Assembly (NCBI GenBank): GCA_023423995.1
Contig: JAFAEL010000261.1
Location: forward strand, 1-17,097
Direction of reading: 5' to 3'
From: Pseudomonadota bacterium
GTDB taxonomy: Bacteria; Pseudomonadota; Alphaproteobacteria; Rhizobiales; Beijerinckiaceae
Length of the DNA: 17,097 bases
The notes under the pieces were generated by a model, which did not search any database, was not told the DNA's origin, and was given only the letters and a program-made list of their open reading frames with translations. Below are positions 6,572 through 13,575 of this stretch, piece after piece. The stretch's first letter is position 1. Each line of letters opens with the position of its first letter. Made by a program: the position numbers and the translations under genes.

Positions 6572-7280
6572 GGTCGAGATCCGGCGGAAGGTGTATCACT
6601 CGCGGGCGGGCGAGGTGGAGGCGCTGCGGGATCTCCGGTTCGAGATCAAGGAGGCAGAGACGCTCTGCATCATGGGTGCCTCCGGCGCGGGAAAGAGCAC
6701 GACACTCCGCATCGTCCTGGGGCTCGACCGCGACTTCGACGGGGAGGTGGAACCCGATCCATCGCGCATCAGGAGCGCGGCGGTGTTCCAGGAGCCGCGC
6801 CTCCTGCCCTGGCGCGACGTCGAGACGAACGTGCGGCTCGCCCTGCCGCGACGCGATCGGGATCGCAACCTGGATTTGCTCTTCGCCGGCCTTGGCCTGG
6901 AGCCCTGGCGCAGGCGGTTTCCAGGGGAACTTTCGCTCGGCATGGCGCGCCGCGTCGCGCTCGCCCGCGCGCTGGCGATCGAACCGGAACTGCTTGTCCT
7001 GGATGAGCCGTTCGTATCGCTCGACGATCAGTCCGCCTCGGAGCTGCGGCGGCTCGTCTTCGCGGAGGCGCAGCGCCACTCCTGCGCGGTGCTGCTGGTG
7101 ACCCACGACCTGGTCGAGGCCGTACAGGCGGCGGATCGCCTGTTGCTGCTCAGCCCGCGTCCGGCGACGGTGCTCGCCGACCTCGCGATCCACGAGCCGG
7201 CAGCGGCGCGAAGCCGTGGCTGGGCGGAGCGCATGCGGGCGGAGCTGGCGCGGACCTATCCCGAGGTGGTGGCCGAATGA
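6540..7280 (+). CDS. ABC transporter ATP-binding protein, NitT/TauT (SsuB-like) family
   Basis: A 246-residue ATPase energising the permease encoded just upstream. Motifs: Walker A GASGAGKST (46-54), Q-loop VFQEPRLLPWRDVETNV (Q84; the LLPW form is characteristic of the NitT/TauT ATPases), signature LSLGM (131-135) instead of LSGGQ, Walker B LLVLDEPFVSLD (151 on; E156), and the switch His in LLVTHDL (H189). All catalytic residues are present; only the signature is unusual. The start ATG 6540 lies within the permease gene (32-base overlap). The stop overlaps the metallohydrolase start by ATGA, placing that enzyme in the same operon. Confidence 0.93.
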   Translation: MLPAGAPFPLRVEIRRKVYHSRAGEVEALRDLRFEIKEAETLCIMGASGAGKSTTLRIVLGLDRDFDGEVEPDPSRIRSAAVFQEPRLLPWRDVETNVRLALPRRDRDRNLDLLFAGLGLEPWRRRFPGELSLGMARRVALARALAIEPELLVLDEPFVSLDDQSASELRRLVFAEAQRHSCAVLLVTHDLVEAVQAADRLLLLSPRPATVLADLAIHEPAAARSRGWAERMRAELARTYPEVVAE

Positions 7281-8224
7281 CGCGACGTGTCCTGAGTGGC
7301 GCCTGGCTCGGCCTCGCGCTCCTGTGTGCCGGGTTATGGCGGATCTCGCCCGCTCCGGCCCAAGCCGACGATCCCCTGCAGGTCCAGGAGATCGCGACAG
7401 GGGTCTTCGTATTCGAGGCGCCAATCGAACTCGCCGCGCCGGGAAATCAGGGTGCGATCGCCAATCTCGGCTTCATCGTCGGGCGCGATGCGGTGGCGGT
7501 GATCGACACGGGCGGGAGCAGGCGTGTCGGCGAGCGCCTGCTGGCCGCGATACGGGCCCGAACCACTCTTCCGATCCGATATGTCGTCAACACGCACGTC
7601 CATCCGGACCACCTCCTCGGCAACGCCGCCTTCGCGAGTTCCGGGGCAGAGTTCCTCGGCCACGCGCGCCTTCCAGACGCGCTTGCCGCGCGGGCTGCCC
7701 AGTACCTCTCGGCCAACGAGGCCGTGATCGGTTCGGCTTTCGCGGGCACGCGAATCGTGCCGCCGTCCCGGCTCGTCTCTGGACCGCTGCTTCTCGACCT
7801 CGGGCTGCGCCGGATCCGGCTGGAGGCCTGGCCGACGGGCCATACGGATAGCGACCTCACTGTGTTCGACGAGGCGACAGGGACCTGGTTCCTTGGCGAC
7901 CTGCTCTTTGCCCGCCATGTCCCGGCGCTCGACGGCTCGTTGAGGGGCTGGATCGCAAACCTGCGGACCCTCGTCTCTCGGCAGGCCGCGCGGGTGGTGC
8001 CCGGTCATGGGCCGGCGTCGATGCCATGGCCGCAGGCCGCCGAGCCGCTCGGCCGCTATCTCCAGAGCCTCGAGGCCGATGTGCGGGCGGTCGTGAAGGG
8101 GGGAGGCACGATCGAGGAAGCCGCGCGAGGCGCGGCGCGGGGGGAGGCGGGGCGCTGGGAGTTGTTCGAGGCGTTCAATGCCCGGAACGCCACCTCCGCC
8201 TATCACGAGTTGGAATGGGAGTAG
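7277..8224 (+). CDS. Quinoprotein relay system-type zinc metallohydrolase (periplasmic metallo-beta-lactamase fold)
   Basis: A 315-residue exported hydrolase. Signal peptide to about residue 30 (ending APAQA). The metallo-beta-lactamase ligand set is complete: HVHPDH (H107, H109, D111, H112), H189 in PTGHTDSD, D208 in FLGDLLF and H244 in VPGHGP. The N-terminal pattern IATGVFVFEAP...GNQGAIANLGFIVG...VIDTGGS fits the SoxH-related subgroup found beside PQQ dehydrogenases ('quinoprotein relay system zinc metallohydrolase', probably type 2). The substrate is unknown; by analogy with SoxH and glyoxalase II a thioester or sulfur-linked adduct is plausible. It is the last gene of the ABC operon (ATGA overlap with the ATPase), and it converges on the VWA gene with 3 bases between stops. 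A SoxYZ-like carrier that could present its substrate is at 15431. Confidence 0.9.
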   Translation: MTRRVLSGAWLGLALLCAGLWRISPAPAQADDPLQVQEIATGVFVFEAPIELAAPGNQGAIANLGFIVGRDAVAVIDTGGSRRVGERLLAAIRARTTLPIRYVVNTHVHPDHLLGNAAFASSGAEFLGHARLPDALAARAAQYLSANEAVIGSAFAGTRIVPPSRLVSGPLLLDLGLRRIRLEAWPTGHTDSDLTVFDEATGTWFLGDLLFARHVPALDGSLRGWIANLRTLVSRQAARVVPGHGPASMPWPQAAEPLGRYLQSLEADVRAVVKGGGTIEEAARGAARGEAGRWELFEAFNARNATSAYHELEWE

Positions 8225-8227
8225 CGG

Positions 8228-8977
8228 CTAAGGCCATCCCGCCGCATGATCCGCGAAACGCACGGCGCTGTCGTCCTGCCCGGAGCGACTGACCTCGGTC
8301 GTGAACTTGAGCCGCATCGCGCGCCCGACATCGCCGAAGTCGCGTGCAGCGATGGTGAAGGCGCTCTGCCAGCCGATGACGTTCTGGGCGTACCAGTCCT
8401 CGATCGTCGCGGCCTCGCGTCCCTCGAGGATCGGCAGCCCGTTGATCGTCGCCCCGAGTGCGACGAGTTCGTCGCGCCGAGCCGAGGCGGGAGCGCTCGG
8501 ATTGCAGTTCTCGCTCCCGTCACCCGAGACGTCCACGATGCTGTGCCGGGCAGGGGAGGGCAGGCTCGCGAGAACCCGATCAGCGATGAAGCCCAGCATC
8601 GCGGACACGCAGGTGAAGCTGCCGCCCACCCGATCGATCCTGCCTACCCGAAGCGCGAAGGCCCTCACGTCGTCGAGGGTGGCGAGCGGCGTCCAGGGAA
8701 TGGCGATACGGGCACGATCGGCCCAGGTCACGACTGTGATCACCAGCGGGGCCGCGGCGGGGCTCAGGAGGACGTTCTGCACGGCCGGATCAGAGAGGGC
8801 TTCCGCGATCCCGTCGCGCTGCAGGCGGAATCGCTCGGCATCAACGGATCCCGATACGTCGACCGCGAGGATGAGGGCCGTTCCAATGCGGGCCGGAAGT
8901 GGTGCCGGTGCAGGTTCGCCGAGGGCGGCCACCGCCAGCCCGGCGCAAAGGAGCAAGACGAGCACCGCGACGCGCAT
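8228..8977 (-). CDS. Exported von Willebrand factor A-domain protein (DUF1194-type)
   Basis: A 249-residue protein with a signal peptide (MRVAVLVLLLCAGLAVAALG). The VWA domain starts at ALILAVDVSGSVD: D40, S42 and S44 form the DxSxS metal-ion (MIDAS) motif; the later SIVDVSGDGSENC supplies the second conserved Asp. The rest (RFRLQRDGIAEAL, VVTWADRARIAIPW, EDWYAQNVIGWQSAF) fits the DUF1194 family of alphaproteobacteria. Two cysteines (in SFTCVS and SENCNP) may pair. The start is coupled to the pentapeptide-repeat gene by a TGATG one-base overlap. VWA proteins (MxaC, MxaL) act in metal insertion or assembly of the calcium methanol dehydrogenase, so an assembly role for XoxF is an attractive inference but not shown. 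Confidence 0.88.
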   Translation of the reverse strand: MRVAVLVLLLCAGLAVAALGEPAPAPLPARIGTALILAVDVSGSVDAERFRLQRDGIAEALSDPAVQNVLLSPAAAPLVITVVTWADRARIAIPWTPLATLDDVRAFALRVGRIDRVGGSFTCVSAMLGFIADRVLASLPSPARHSIVDVSGDGSENCNPSAPASARRDELVALGATINGLPILEGREAATIEDWYAQNVIGWQSAFTIAARDFGDVGRAMRLKFTTEVSRSGQDDSAVRFADHAAGWP

Positions 8978-9807
8978 CAGGGCCGCGCGCTGGCGAGCAA
9001 CGACGGGTCAAGGCCAAGCGCACCACCAACCAACGCCTGGTCCAGAACGGCTCCGGTCAGGTCCGCTCCCGTGAGATCCGCCCCGGTAAGGTTCGCGCCG
9101 GTCAGGTCTGCCCGGTAGAGTTTGGCGCCGCGCAGATTTGCGCCGACGAGCGAAGCGAACGCCAGCCGCACGCCACTGAGGTCTGCATCCTCGAGCCGCG
9201 CACCGCTCATGTCCGAGGCCGTGAGGTCGGTGGGCGTCAGCGCCTCGATCATCGGGTTTCGATCCGGGCGGGCAGTCTGCCCGATGCGGGCGTGGCGGAG
9301 ATCCGCGCCTCGAAGATCCGCGTGAGCGAGGCGCCCGATGATGATCGCCCCGGCGAGCTTCGCGCGGGCGAAGTTAGGGGCCTCGTCGCGGCTTGCGGCG
9401 AGCCCGGAAAACGCCGCCACGCGCAGGAGCGAGGCCTGGGATAGATCGGCGTCGGCGAAGCTGGTGCCGATGATGACGGCTCGATCGAGACGCGCGCCGA
9501 CGAGCTTCGCGCCGCGTAGATCCGTGCGTGTCAGGTCGGCGCCGAACAGGTCAACGGACGGCAGGGTAGCGCCGCGCAGGTCGAGTTCGCTGAGGTCGAG
9601 CGCGCTCAGATCCTTGCCGGCGAGATCCGCGGCCCGCAGCCTCTCCGGATCGGCAGCGAGGCGCGCGAGATCCCGTTGCGACAGGTCGGCGGACTTCGGT
9701 GCACCGGCCGCCACCGCGACGACGGCGAGCCCGGCAACGGTCCAGCGGAGGCGGCGCAAGACCCGCATGCGAGAGCGGCCGCTTGAAGCAAGGGGTTGTT
9801 GCGTCAT
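8977..9807 (-). CDS. Pentapeptide-repeat protein with N-terminal export or anchor segment
   Basis: About 276 residues from ATG 9807; alternative in-frame starts are 9843 and 9768, and only 9807 has a GGGGAG-like site, at a long spacing of 13 bases. An Arg-rich stretch followed by a hydrophobic segment (TVAGLAVVAVAAGA) suggests export or membrane anchoring. From about residue 38 to the end runs a long series of A(D/N)L-x-x pentapeptides (for example ADLAGKDLSALDLSELDL, and near the C-terminus ANLRGAKLYRADLTGANL), predicting a right-handed four-sided beta-helix. Two non-repeat loops interrupt it (around AFSGLAASRDEAP and IGQTARPDRNPMIEA). The stop/start overlap with the VWA gene shows co-translation. 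It is divergent from xoxF across the control region. No catalytic motif is seen; a scaffold or partner-binding role is inferred. Confidence 0.88.
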   Translation of the reverse strand: MTQQPLASSGRSRMRVLRRLRWTVAGLAVVAVAAGAPKSADLSQRDLARLAADPERLRAADLAGKDLSALDLSELDLRGATLPSVDLFGADLTRTDLRGAKLVGARLDRAVIIGTSFADADLSQASLLRVAAFSGLAASRDEAPNFARAKLAGAIIIGRLAHADLRGADLRHARIGQTARPDRNPMIEALTPTDLTASDMSGARLEDADLSGVRLAFASLVGANLRGAKLYRADLTGANLTGADLTGADLTGAVLDQALVGGALGLDPSLLASARP

Positions 9808-9938
9808 TGGCCGCGCTCTGCTCCCCGAACGCATCGGAGCCATATTGATTAAGATCTTGTTGTGCGGTCGACAATGAAATCCAAACAGGACAGAATCGTA
9901 CTATGACTTTCTGTCTAGATACTCGTGCAACGCAGCAC

Positions 9939-10000
9939 GAAGATATTGCGTCGCAAGGAAGCATCGACATGGTCTCGATCGAGACGGTGACAATATCTTC
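9939..10000. repeat. Inverted repeat GAAGATATTG ... CAATATCTTC upstream of xoxF
   Basis: Two perfect 10-base arms at 9939-9948 and 9991-10000 with a 42-base spacer, lying inside the AT-rich block. The spacer contains a separate perfect 14-base palindrome. The spacing between arm centres is about 52 bases, close to five helical turns, which could suit two regulator dimers on the same DNA face. That interpretation is inference. Confidence 0.55.
9972..9985. promoter_or_regulatory. 14-base perfect palindrome GTCTCGATCGAGAC, candidate operator
   Basis: Self-complementary over all 14 bases, located 271 bases upstream of the xoxF start and inside the spacer of the larger inverted repeat. Such symmetry in an intergenic region between divergent operons is typical of binding sites for dimeric regulators. 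No specific regulator can be named from the sequence. Confidence 0.5.
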
Positions 10001-10139
10001 TGATGTAATTGAGGCTAGTATTGACGGCGAGAGGATAACGGTCTTACGCTCCTCTTAAGCTTCGGCTTCAAACGGCCTCATCGGGGGAAGGTGAGGTCTC
10101 GCAGACTTGGCGGCCGCCCAGGCACCGCGTGAGTCCAGG

Positions 10140-10165
10140 CGACAGCCGGTCGTGACACGCTGTCG
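10140..10165 (+). repeat. Inverted repeat CGACAGC-N12-GCTGTCG in the xoxF leader or promoter
   Basis: Perfect 7-base arms at 10140-10146 and 10159-10165, separated by 12 bases, ending 90 bases before the xoxF start codon. It could fold as a leader stem-loop if transcription starts upstream, or act as an operator. Confidence 0.4.
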
Positions 10166-10255
10166 AGGCTCCGACATCCCCATTGCGAATTGCGGGATTG
10201 TTCCGCCGAGGCGCCTTGCGGCGCAGCGTCGGTTGCGTCCTGTCGGGAGGAAGCA

Positions 10256-12055
10256 ATGAGAGCTCACGGAGTGCTAGCCGCCGTTGGGTTGGTCGGTATG
10301 TCGCCGGCGCTCGCCAACGACGAAGTGATGAAGTTGACGCAGGACCCAAATCAACAAGTCTTGCAGACAGTAGACTACGCGAATACGCGTTATTCGAAAC
10401 TTGATCAAATCAATGGGTCGAACGTCAACAAGCTAAAAGTTGCCTGGACATTCTCGACCGGCGTTCTCCGCGGTCACGAAGGATCGCCGCTGGTCATCGG
10501 CGACGTAATGTACGTGCATACCCCGTTCCCGAACATCGTCTACGCGCTGGACCTCAACGGCGACGGAAAGATCATCTGGAAATACGAGCCGAAGCAGGAT
10601 CCGAACGTGATCCCGGTTATGTGCTGCGACACGGTCAACCGCGGCCTTGCCTATGCTGACGGCAAGATTTTCCTGCACCAGGCCGACACGACGCTTGTGG
10701 CCCTTGACGCCAAGACCGGGAAGGAAGCCTGGAAGGTCGTGAACGGCGACCCGAAGAAGGGCGAGACGAATACTGCGACCGTACTGCCCGTGAAGGACAA
10801 GATCATCGTCGGGATTTCCGGCGGCGAATACGGCGCACGCTGTCACGTGACCGCCTACGACATGAAGACCGGCAAGCAGGCGTGGCGTGCCTATTCGATG
10901 GGCCCCGACGAGGAGATGCTGATCGATCCTGCGACGACGACCGAACTTGGCAAACCCGTCGGGAAGGATTCCAGCCTGAAGACCTGGCAGGGCGATCAGT
11001 GGAAGACCGGCGGCGGGTGCACGTGGGGATGGTACTCCTACGATCCGCAGGCGAACCTCGTCTATTACGGCTCCGGCAACCCTTCGACCTGGAACCCGAA
11101 GCAGCGGCCCGGCGACAACAAGTGGTCGATGACCATCTTCGCGCGCAATCCCGACACCGGCATGGCGAAGTGGGTCTATCAGATGACCCCTCATGACGAA
11201 TGGGACTACGATGGCGTCAACGAGATGATCCTGGCCGACCAACCTATCAACGGCCAGGATCGGAAGCTTCTCGTTCACTTCGATCGCAATGGGTTTGCCT
11301 ACACGCTCGATCGGATCAACGGCGAATTGCTTGTCGCCGAGAAGTACGATCCGGCGGTGAACTGGGCCACGAAGGTCGACATGGACAAGTCCTCCAAGAC
11401 CTACGGGCGTCCTCTCGTCGTCTCTCGCTACTCGACCGAACAGAACGGCGAGGACGTGAACACGAAGGGGATCTGCCCGGCGGCACTCGGGACCAAGGAC
11501 CAGCAGCCGGCTGCCTTCTCGCCGAAGACCGGCCTGTTCTATGTGCCGACGAACCACGTCTGCATGGACTACGAGCCGTTCCGGGTGAGCTACACGCCGG
11601 GACAGCCCTATGTGGGTGCGACGCTCGCGATGTATCCCGCGCCGAACAGCCATGGCGGCATGGGCAACTTCATCGCGTGGGATGCCCGGACCGGCAAGAT
11701 CGCCTGGAGCAACAAGGAGCTCTTCTCGGTCTGGTCAGGCGCACTGGCTACGGCCGGCGACATCGTCTTTTATGGCACGCTGGAAGGCTACCTGAAGGCG
11801 GTGGACTCCAAGACCGGACGTGAGCTGTTCAAGTTCAAGACCCCGTCCGGCATCATCGGCAACGTGATGACCTACACCCACAACGGAAAGCAGTATGTGG
11901 GTGTGCTGTCCGGTGTCGGCGGGTGGGCTGGCATCGGCCTCGCGGCGGGCCTGACGGATCCGAGCGCGGGTCTCGGAGCGGTGGGCGGCTATGCGGCGCT
12001 CGCCAATTACACGGCGCTCGGCGGGCAGCTGACCGTCTTCACCCTCGCCGATTGA
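10256..12055 (+). CDS. xoxF: Lanthanide-dependent PQQ methanol dehydrogenase XoxF
   Basis: A 599-residue periplasmic quinoprotein oxidising methanol (and possibly formaldehyde) with PQQ, passing electrons to XoxG. The start ATG 10256 is set by GGGAGG at 10245-10250 and gives a signal peptide ending SPALA. The eight-bladed propeller pattern is present (AxDAxTGKxxW repeats such as [33 protein letters not shown]). Active site: vicinal disulfide C123-C124 (VMCCDTV), metal ligands E191 (GGEYGAR) and N275 ([10 protein letters not shown]), catalytic D317 and the diagnostic extra D319 in DEWDYDG. Calcium-type MxaF has Ala at that last position, so this enzyme is a lanthanide type. Length and motifs fit the XoxF5 clade. 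No MxaI small subunit is seen nearby. A strong hairpin follows. Confidence 0.97.
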   Translation: MRAHGVLAAVGLVGMSPALANDEVMKLTQDPNQQVLQTVDYANTRYSKLDQINGSNVNKLKVAWTFSTGVLRGHEGSPLVIGDVMYVHTPFPNIVYALDLNGDGKIIWKYEPKQDPNVIPVMCCDTVNRGLAYADGKIFLHQADTTLVALDAKTGKEAWKVVNGDPKKGETNTATVLPVKDKIIVGISGGEYGARCHVTAYDMKTGKQAWRAYSMGPDEEMLIDPATTTELGKPVGKDSSLKTWQGDQWKTGGGCTWGWYSYDPQANLVYYGSGNPSTWNPKQRPGDNKWSMTIFARNPDTGMAKWVYQMTPHDEWDYDGVNEMILADQPINGQDRKLLVHFDRNGFAYTLDRINGELLVAEKYDPAVNWATKVDMDKSSKTYGRPLVVSRYSTEQNGEDVNTKGICPAALGTKDQQPAAFSPKTGLFYVPTNHVCMDYEPFRVSYTPGQPYVGATLAMYPAPNSHGGMGNFIAWDARTGKIAWSNKELFSVWSGALATAGDIVFYGTLEGYLKAVDSKTGRELFKFKTPSGIIGNVMTYTHNGKQYVGVLSGVGGWAGIGLAAGLTDPSAGLGAVGGYAALANYTALGGQLTVFTLAD

Positions 12056-12074
12056 GAGCGTGGCCTGAGTCTCC

Positions 12075-12102
12075 TGACCGGCGCGGACTTCCGCGCCGGT
12101 CA
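12075..12102 (+). terminator. Strong stem-loop between xoxF and xoxG (terminator, attenuator or mRNA stabiliser)
   Basis: Perfect 12-base stem TGACCGGCGCGG (12075-12086) with CCGCGCCGGTCA (12091-12102) around the loop ACTT. The following bases are only moderately T-rich (ATTCGCGTCTTCATTTCC), so full Rho-independent termination is uncertain. Partial termination or 3'-end protection would make xoxF mRNA more abundant than the downstream genes. Confidence 0.75.
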
Positions 12103-12160
12103 TTCGCGTCTTCATTTCCGCGCAGCAGAGGCCTGGCCTGCGGGCCAAGACTGCCTCGGT

Positions 12161-12175
12161 GGAGGGTTTTCCTTG
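12161..12175 (+). promoter_or_regulatory. Ribosome binding site deciding a TTG start for xoxG
   Basis: GGAGGG at 12161-12166 lies 6 bases before TTG 12173, the ideal spacing, but 18 bases before the nearest in-frame ATG (12185). This supports TTG as the start codon. Confidence 0.6.
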
Positions 12176-12703
12176 CTCAGGAACATGCATCTGAGGGCGG
12201 CTTCACGAAAAGTCGTCATGAGCGCCGTTGCTCTTGGAGCCCTGGTCATGGGCGCTGCGGCCGAGCCGAAGAAGCCGGCGAGATCGGAGGACGGAAAGTA
12301 CTTCGATGCCAACGACGTGCCGACATACAACATCTCGGCCGACGGCAAGGTCGATTGGTATACGTATTCTGGTTATCGCCGCTACCACGCCGAATGCCAT
12401 GTCTGTCACGGGCCGGACGGAATGGGTTCGACCTACGCGCCCTCGCTCGTCGATTCTGCGAAGAACCTGACCTACCAGCAATTCACGGAGATCGTCGTCC
12501 AGGGGCGTCAGAACGTGAACGCCTCGGCACACAACGTGATGCCGTCATTCGGCACGAACATGAACGTGATGTGTTATCTGGACGACATCTATGTCTATCT
12601 CCGGGCACGGGCAGACGACGCGCTCGGACGTGTTCGTCCGAACGAGCGCGAACAAAAGCCGGAGGCGGCGGTCGCCGCTGAGAAGACCTGCCTTGGCGGC
12701 TAG
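12173..12703 (+). CDS. xoxG: Cytochrome c(L)-type electron acceptor of XoxF, XoxG
   Basis: A 176-residue periplasmic cytochrome c that accepts electrons from XoxF. TTG 12173 is preferred by ribosome-site spacing; ATG 12185 and ATG 12218 are alternatives. The signal peptide ends around GAAAEP. The heme site is CHVCH (C75, C78, H79) preceded by YRRYHAE; the segment NVMPSFGTN (M123) carries the likely axial Met. The DGKVDWYTYSGYRRYH lead-in and the NLTYQQFTEIVVQGRQNV block are typical of the XoxG/cytochrome cL group rather than c2 cytochromes. A charged C-terminal tail ends with a lone Cys (KTCLGG). It sits directly after xoxF, beyond the hairpin; its last 11 bases overlap the proposed xoxJ start. 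Confidence 0.94.
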   Translation: MLRNMHLRAASRKVVMSAVALGALVMGAAAEPKKPARSEDGKYFDANDVPTYNISADGKVDWYTYSGYRRYHAECHVCHGPDGMGSTYAPSLVDSAKNLTYQQFTEIVVQGRQNVNASAHNVMPSFGTNMNVMCYLDDIYVYLRARADDALGRVRPNEREQKPEAAVAAEKTCLGG

Positions 12704-13553
12704 GCTGCACCGCGCTCTGCCATCGATCGCTGCGGCACTGTCGCTGATCGCAGCGGCGAGCACTTTTGCCCAGGAGCTGCCGGATCTCGTCACGCCGGAG
12801 GTGCTGCGGGTCTGCGCCGATCCTGCCGACCTGCCGCTTTCCAACCGGAAGGGCGAGGGGTTCGAGAACAGGATCGCCGAGATCATCGCCTCGGCCCTCG
12901 GGGTGCCGACGCGATATTTCTGGCTCCAGAAGGGACCGGGGTTCGTCCACAACACGCTCGGCATGAAGCTCTGCGACGTCATCATCGGCTATGCGACGGG
13001 GACGGAACTCGTCCTGCACACGAGCCCCTATTATCGCTCGACGTATGTCCTCGTCGCCCGGCGCGGGGCACTTCCGGGCGTCACGAGCCTGGGCGATCCG
13101 GCGCTCAAGGGCAGGCGCATCGGGATGGTCGCCGGGACGCCTCCCGGTGACCACCTGGCCGAACATGGATTAATCGAGCAGGTGCGGCCCTACTCGCCCT
13201 ACATTCTCGGCAGCGACCGCAACGCAACCCCGACCTCGGCGATGATCGACGACGTGGCATCCGGCACGCTGGACGTCGCGGTCCTATGGGGACCGGCTGC
13301 GGGAGCCCTGGCCCGCCGTGCGGGCGGTCTCGAAGTCGTGCCTCTCCTGCACGAGACGGACCGTCCCGCGCTCAGCTTCCGCATCGCGCTCGCGGTCCGA
13401 CCGAACGAGCATGCCTGGAAAAGGACGCTGGACCGGATCCTCAGGCAGAAGCGGGCCGAGATCCAGAAGGTGCTGCAGGACTACGATGTTCCGCTCGTCG
13501 ACGACGAGAACCATCTCATCGGCGCCGCCTCGCTTTCCGGCCGCACGCCCTGA
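12693..13553 (+). CDS. xoxJ: XoxJ/MoxJ-type periplasmic binding protein associated with methanol dehydrogenase
   Basis: A periplasmic solute-binding-fold protein that assists XoxF, with no ABC permease of its own. The start is uncertain: TTG 12693 (286 residues) gives a clean signal peptide (LPSIAAALSLIAAASTFA) and an 11-base overlap with xoxG; the frame is open back to ATG 12591, but those residues are Arg/Ser-rich and lie over xoxG. Family landmarks: LRVCADPADLPLSN (C41), GEGFENRIAEIIA, YFWLQKGPGFVHNTL, KLCDVIIGYATG (C94), SPYYRSTYVLVAR and DVAVLWGPAAGALAR. C41 and C94 could form a disulfide. These match the 'quinoprotein dehydrogenase-associated putative ABC transporter substrate-binding protein' family. 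A role in activating apo-XoxF has been proposed for the family; it is not evident from the sequence itself. Confidence 0.92.
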   Translation: MAARLHRALPSIAAALSLIAAASTFAQELPDLVTPEVLRVCADPADLPLSNRKGEGFENRIAEIIASALGVPTRYFWLQKGPGFVHNTLGMKLCDVIIGYATGTELVLHTSPYYRSTYVLVARRGALPGVTSLGDPALKGRRIGMVAGTPPGDHLAEHGLIEQVRPYSPYILGSDRNATPTSAMIDDVASGTLDVAVLWGPAAGALARRAGGLEVVPLLHETDRPALSFRIALAVRPNEHAWKRTLDRILRQKRAEIQKVLQDYDVPLVDDENHLIGAASLSGRTP

Positions 13554-13575
13554 TGTCCGGGCGCCAATCCTGAGC

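Larger units (their letters stand above)
9808..10255. promoter_or_regulatory. AT-rich divergent control region upstream of xoxF
   Basis: About 450 bases without a supportable gene. Bases roughly 9840-10060 are strikingly AT-richer than the rest of the window and hold the nested symmetric elements listed separately. TTGACG at 10021-10026 is a -35-like hexamer, but the matching -10 (TTACGC at 10044, 17-base gap) is poor. Bases 10060-10255 return to high GC and look like an mRNA leader, with inverted repeats at 10140-10165 and 10211-10224 (GCGCC-TTGC-GGCGC). It ends with the strong ribosome site GGGAGG (10245-10250). Short open frames here show no recognisable protein features. Confidence 0.6.

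Noticed and set aside
5635..7101. 488-codon plus-strand open frame across the permease and ATPase
   Set aside because: It is out of frame with two well-supported ABC genes and has Arg/Ser/Gly-rich nonsense composition.
4761..7280. Naming the ABC importer as the lanthanide transporter Lut system or as a sulfonate transporter SsuABC
   Set aside because: As I recall, the described Lut importer has a different permease type, and no sulfonate-use genes are present; ligand specificity cannot be read from these sequences.
10021..10049. Sigma-70-like promoter TTGACG-N17-TTACGC for xoxF
   Set aside because: The -35 is good but the -10 match is poor; kept only as a remark within the control region.
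10433..11653. Long open frame on the minus strand (406 codons) opposite xoxF
   Set aside because: The opposite strand is unambiguously xoxF; the antisense product is compositionally odd and has no family pattern.
10256..12055. Calcium-dependent methanol dehydrogenase MxaF
   Set aside because: The motif is DEWDYDG, with the extra lanthanide-binding Asp, and no mxaI follows.
12591..12692. Upstream extension of xoxJ to ATG 12591
   Set aside because: The extra 34 residues lie over xoxG, are Arg/Ser-rich and would bury the signal peptide; TTG 12693 gives a normal exported N-terminus, though certainty is moderate.
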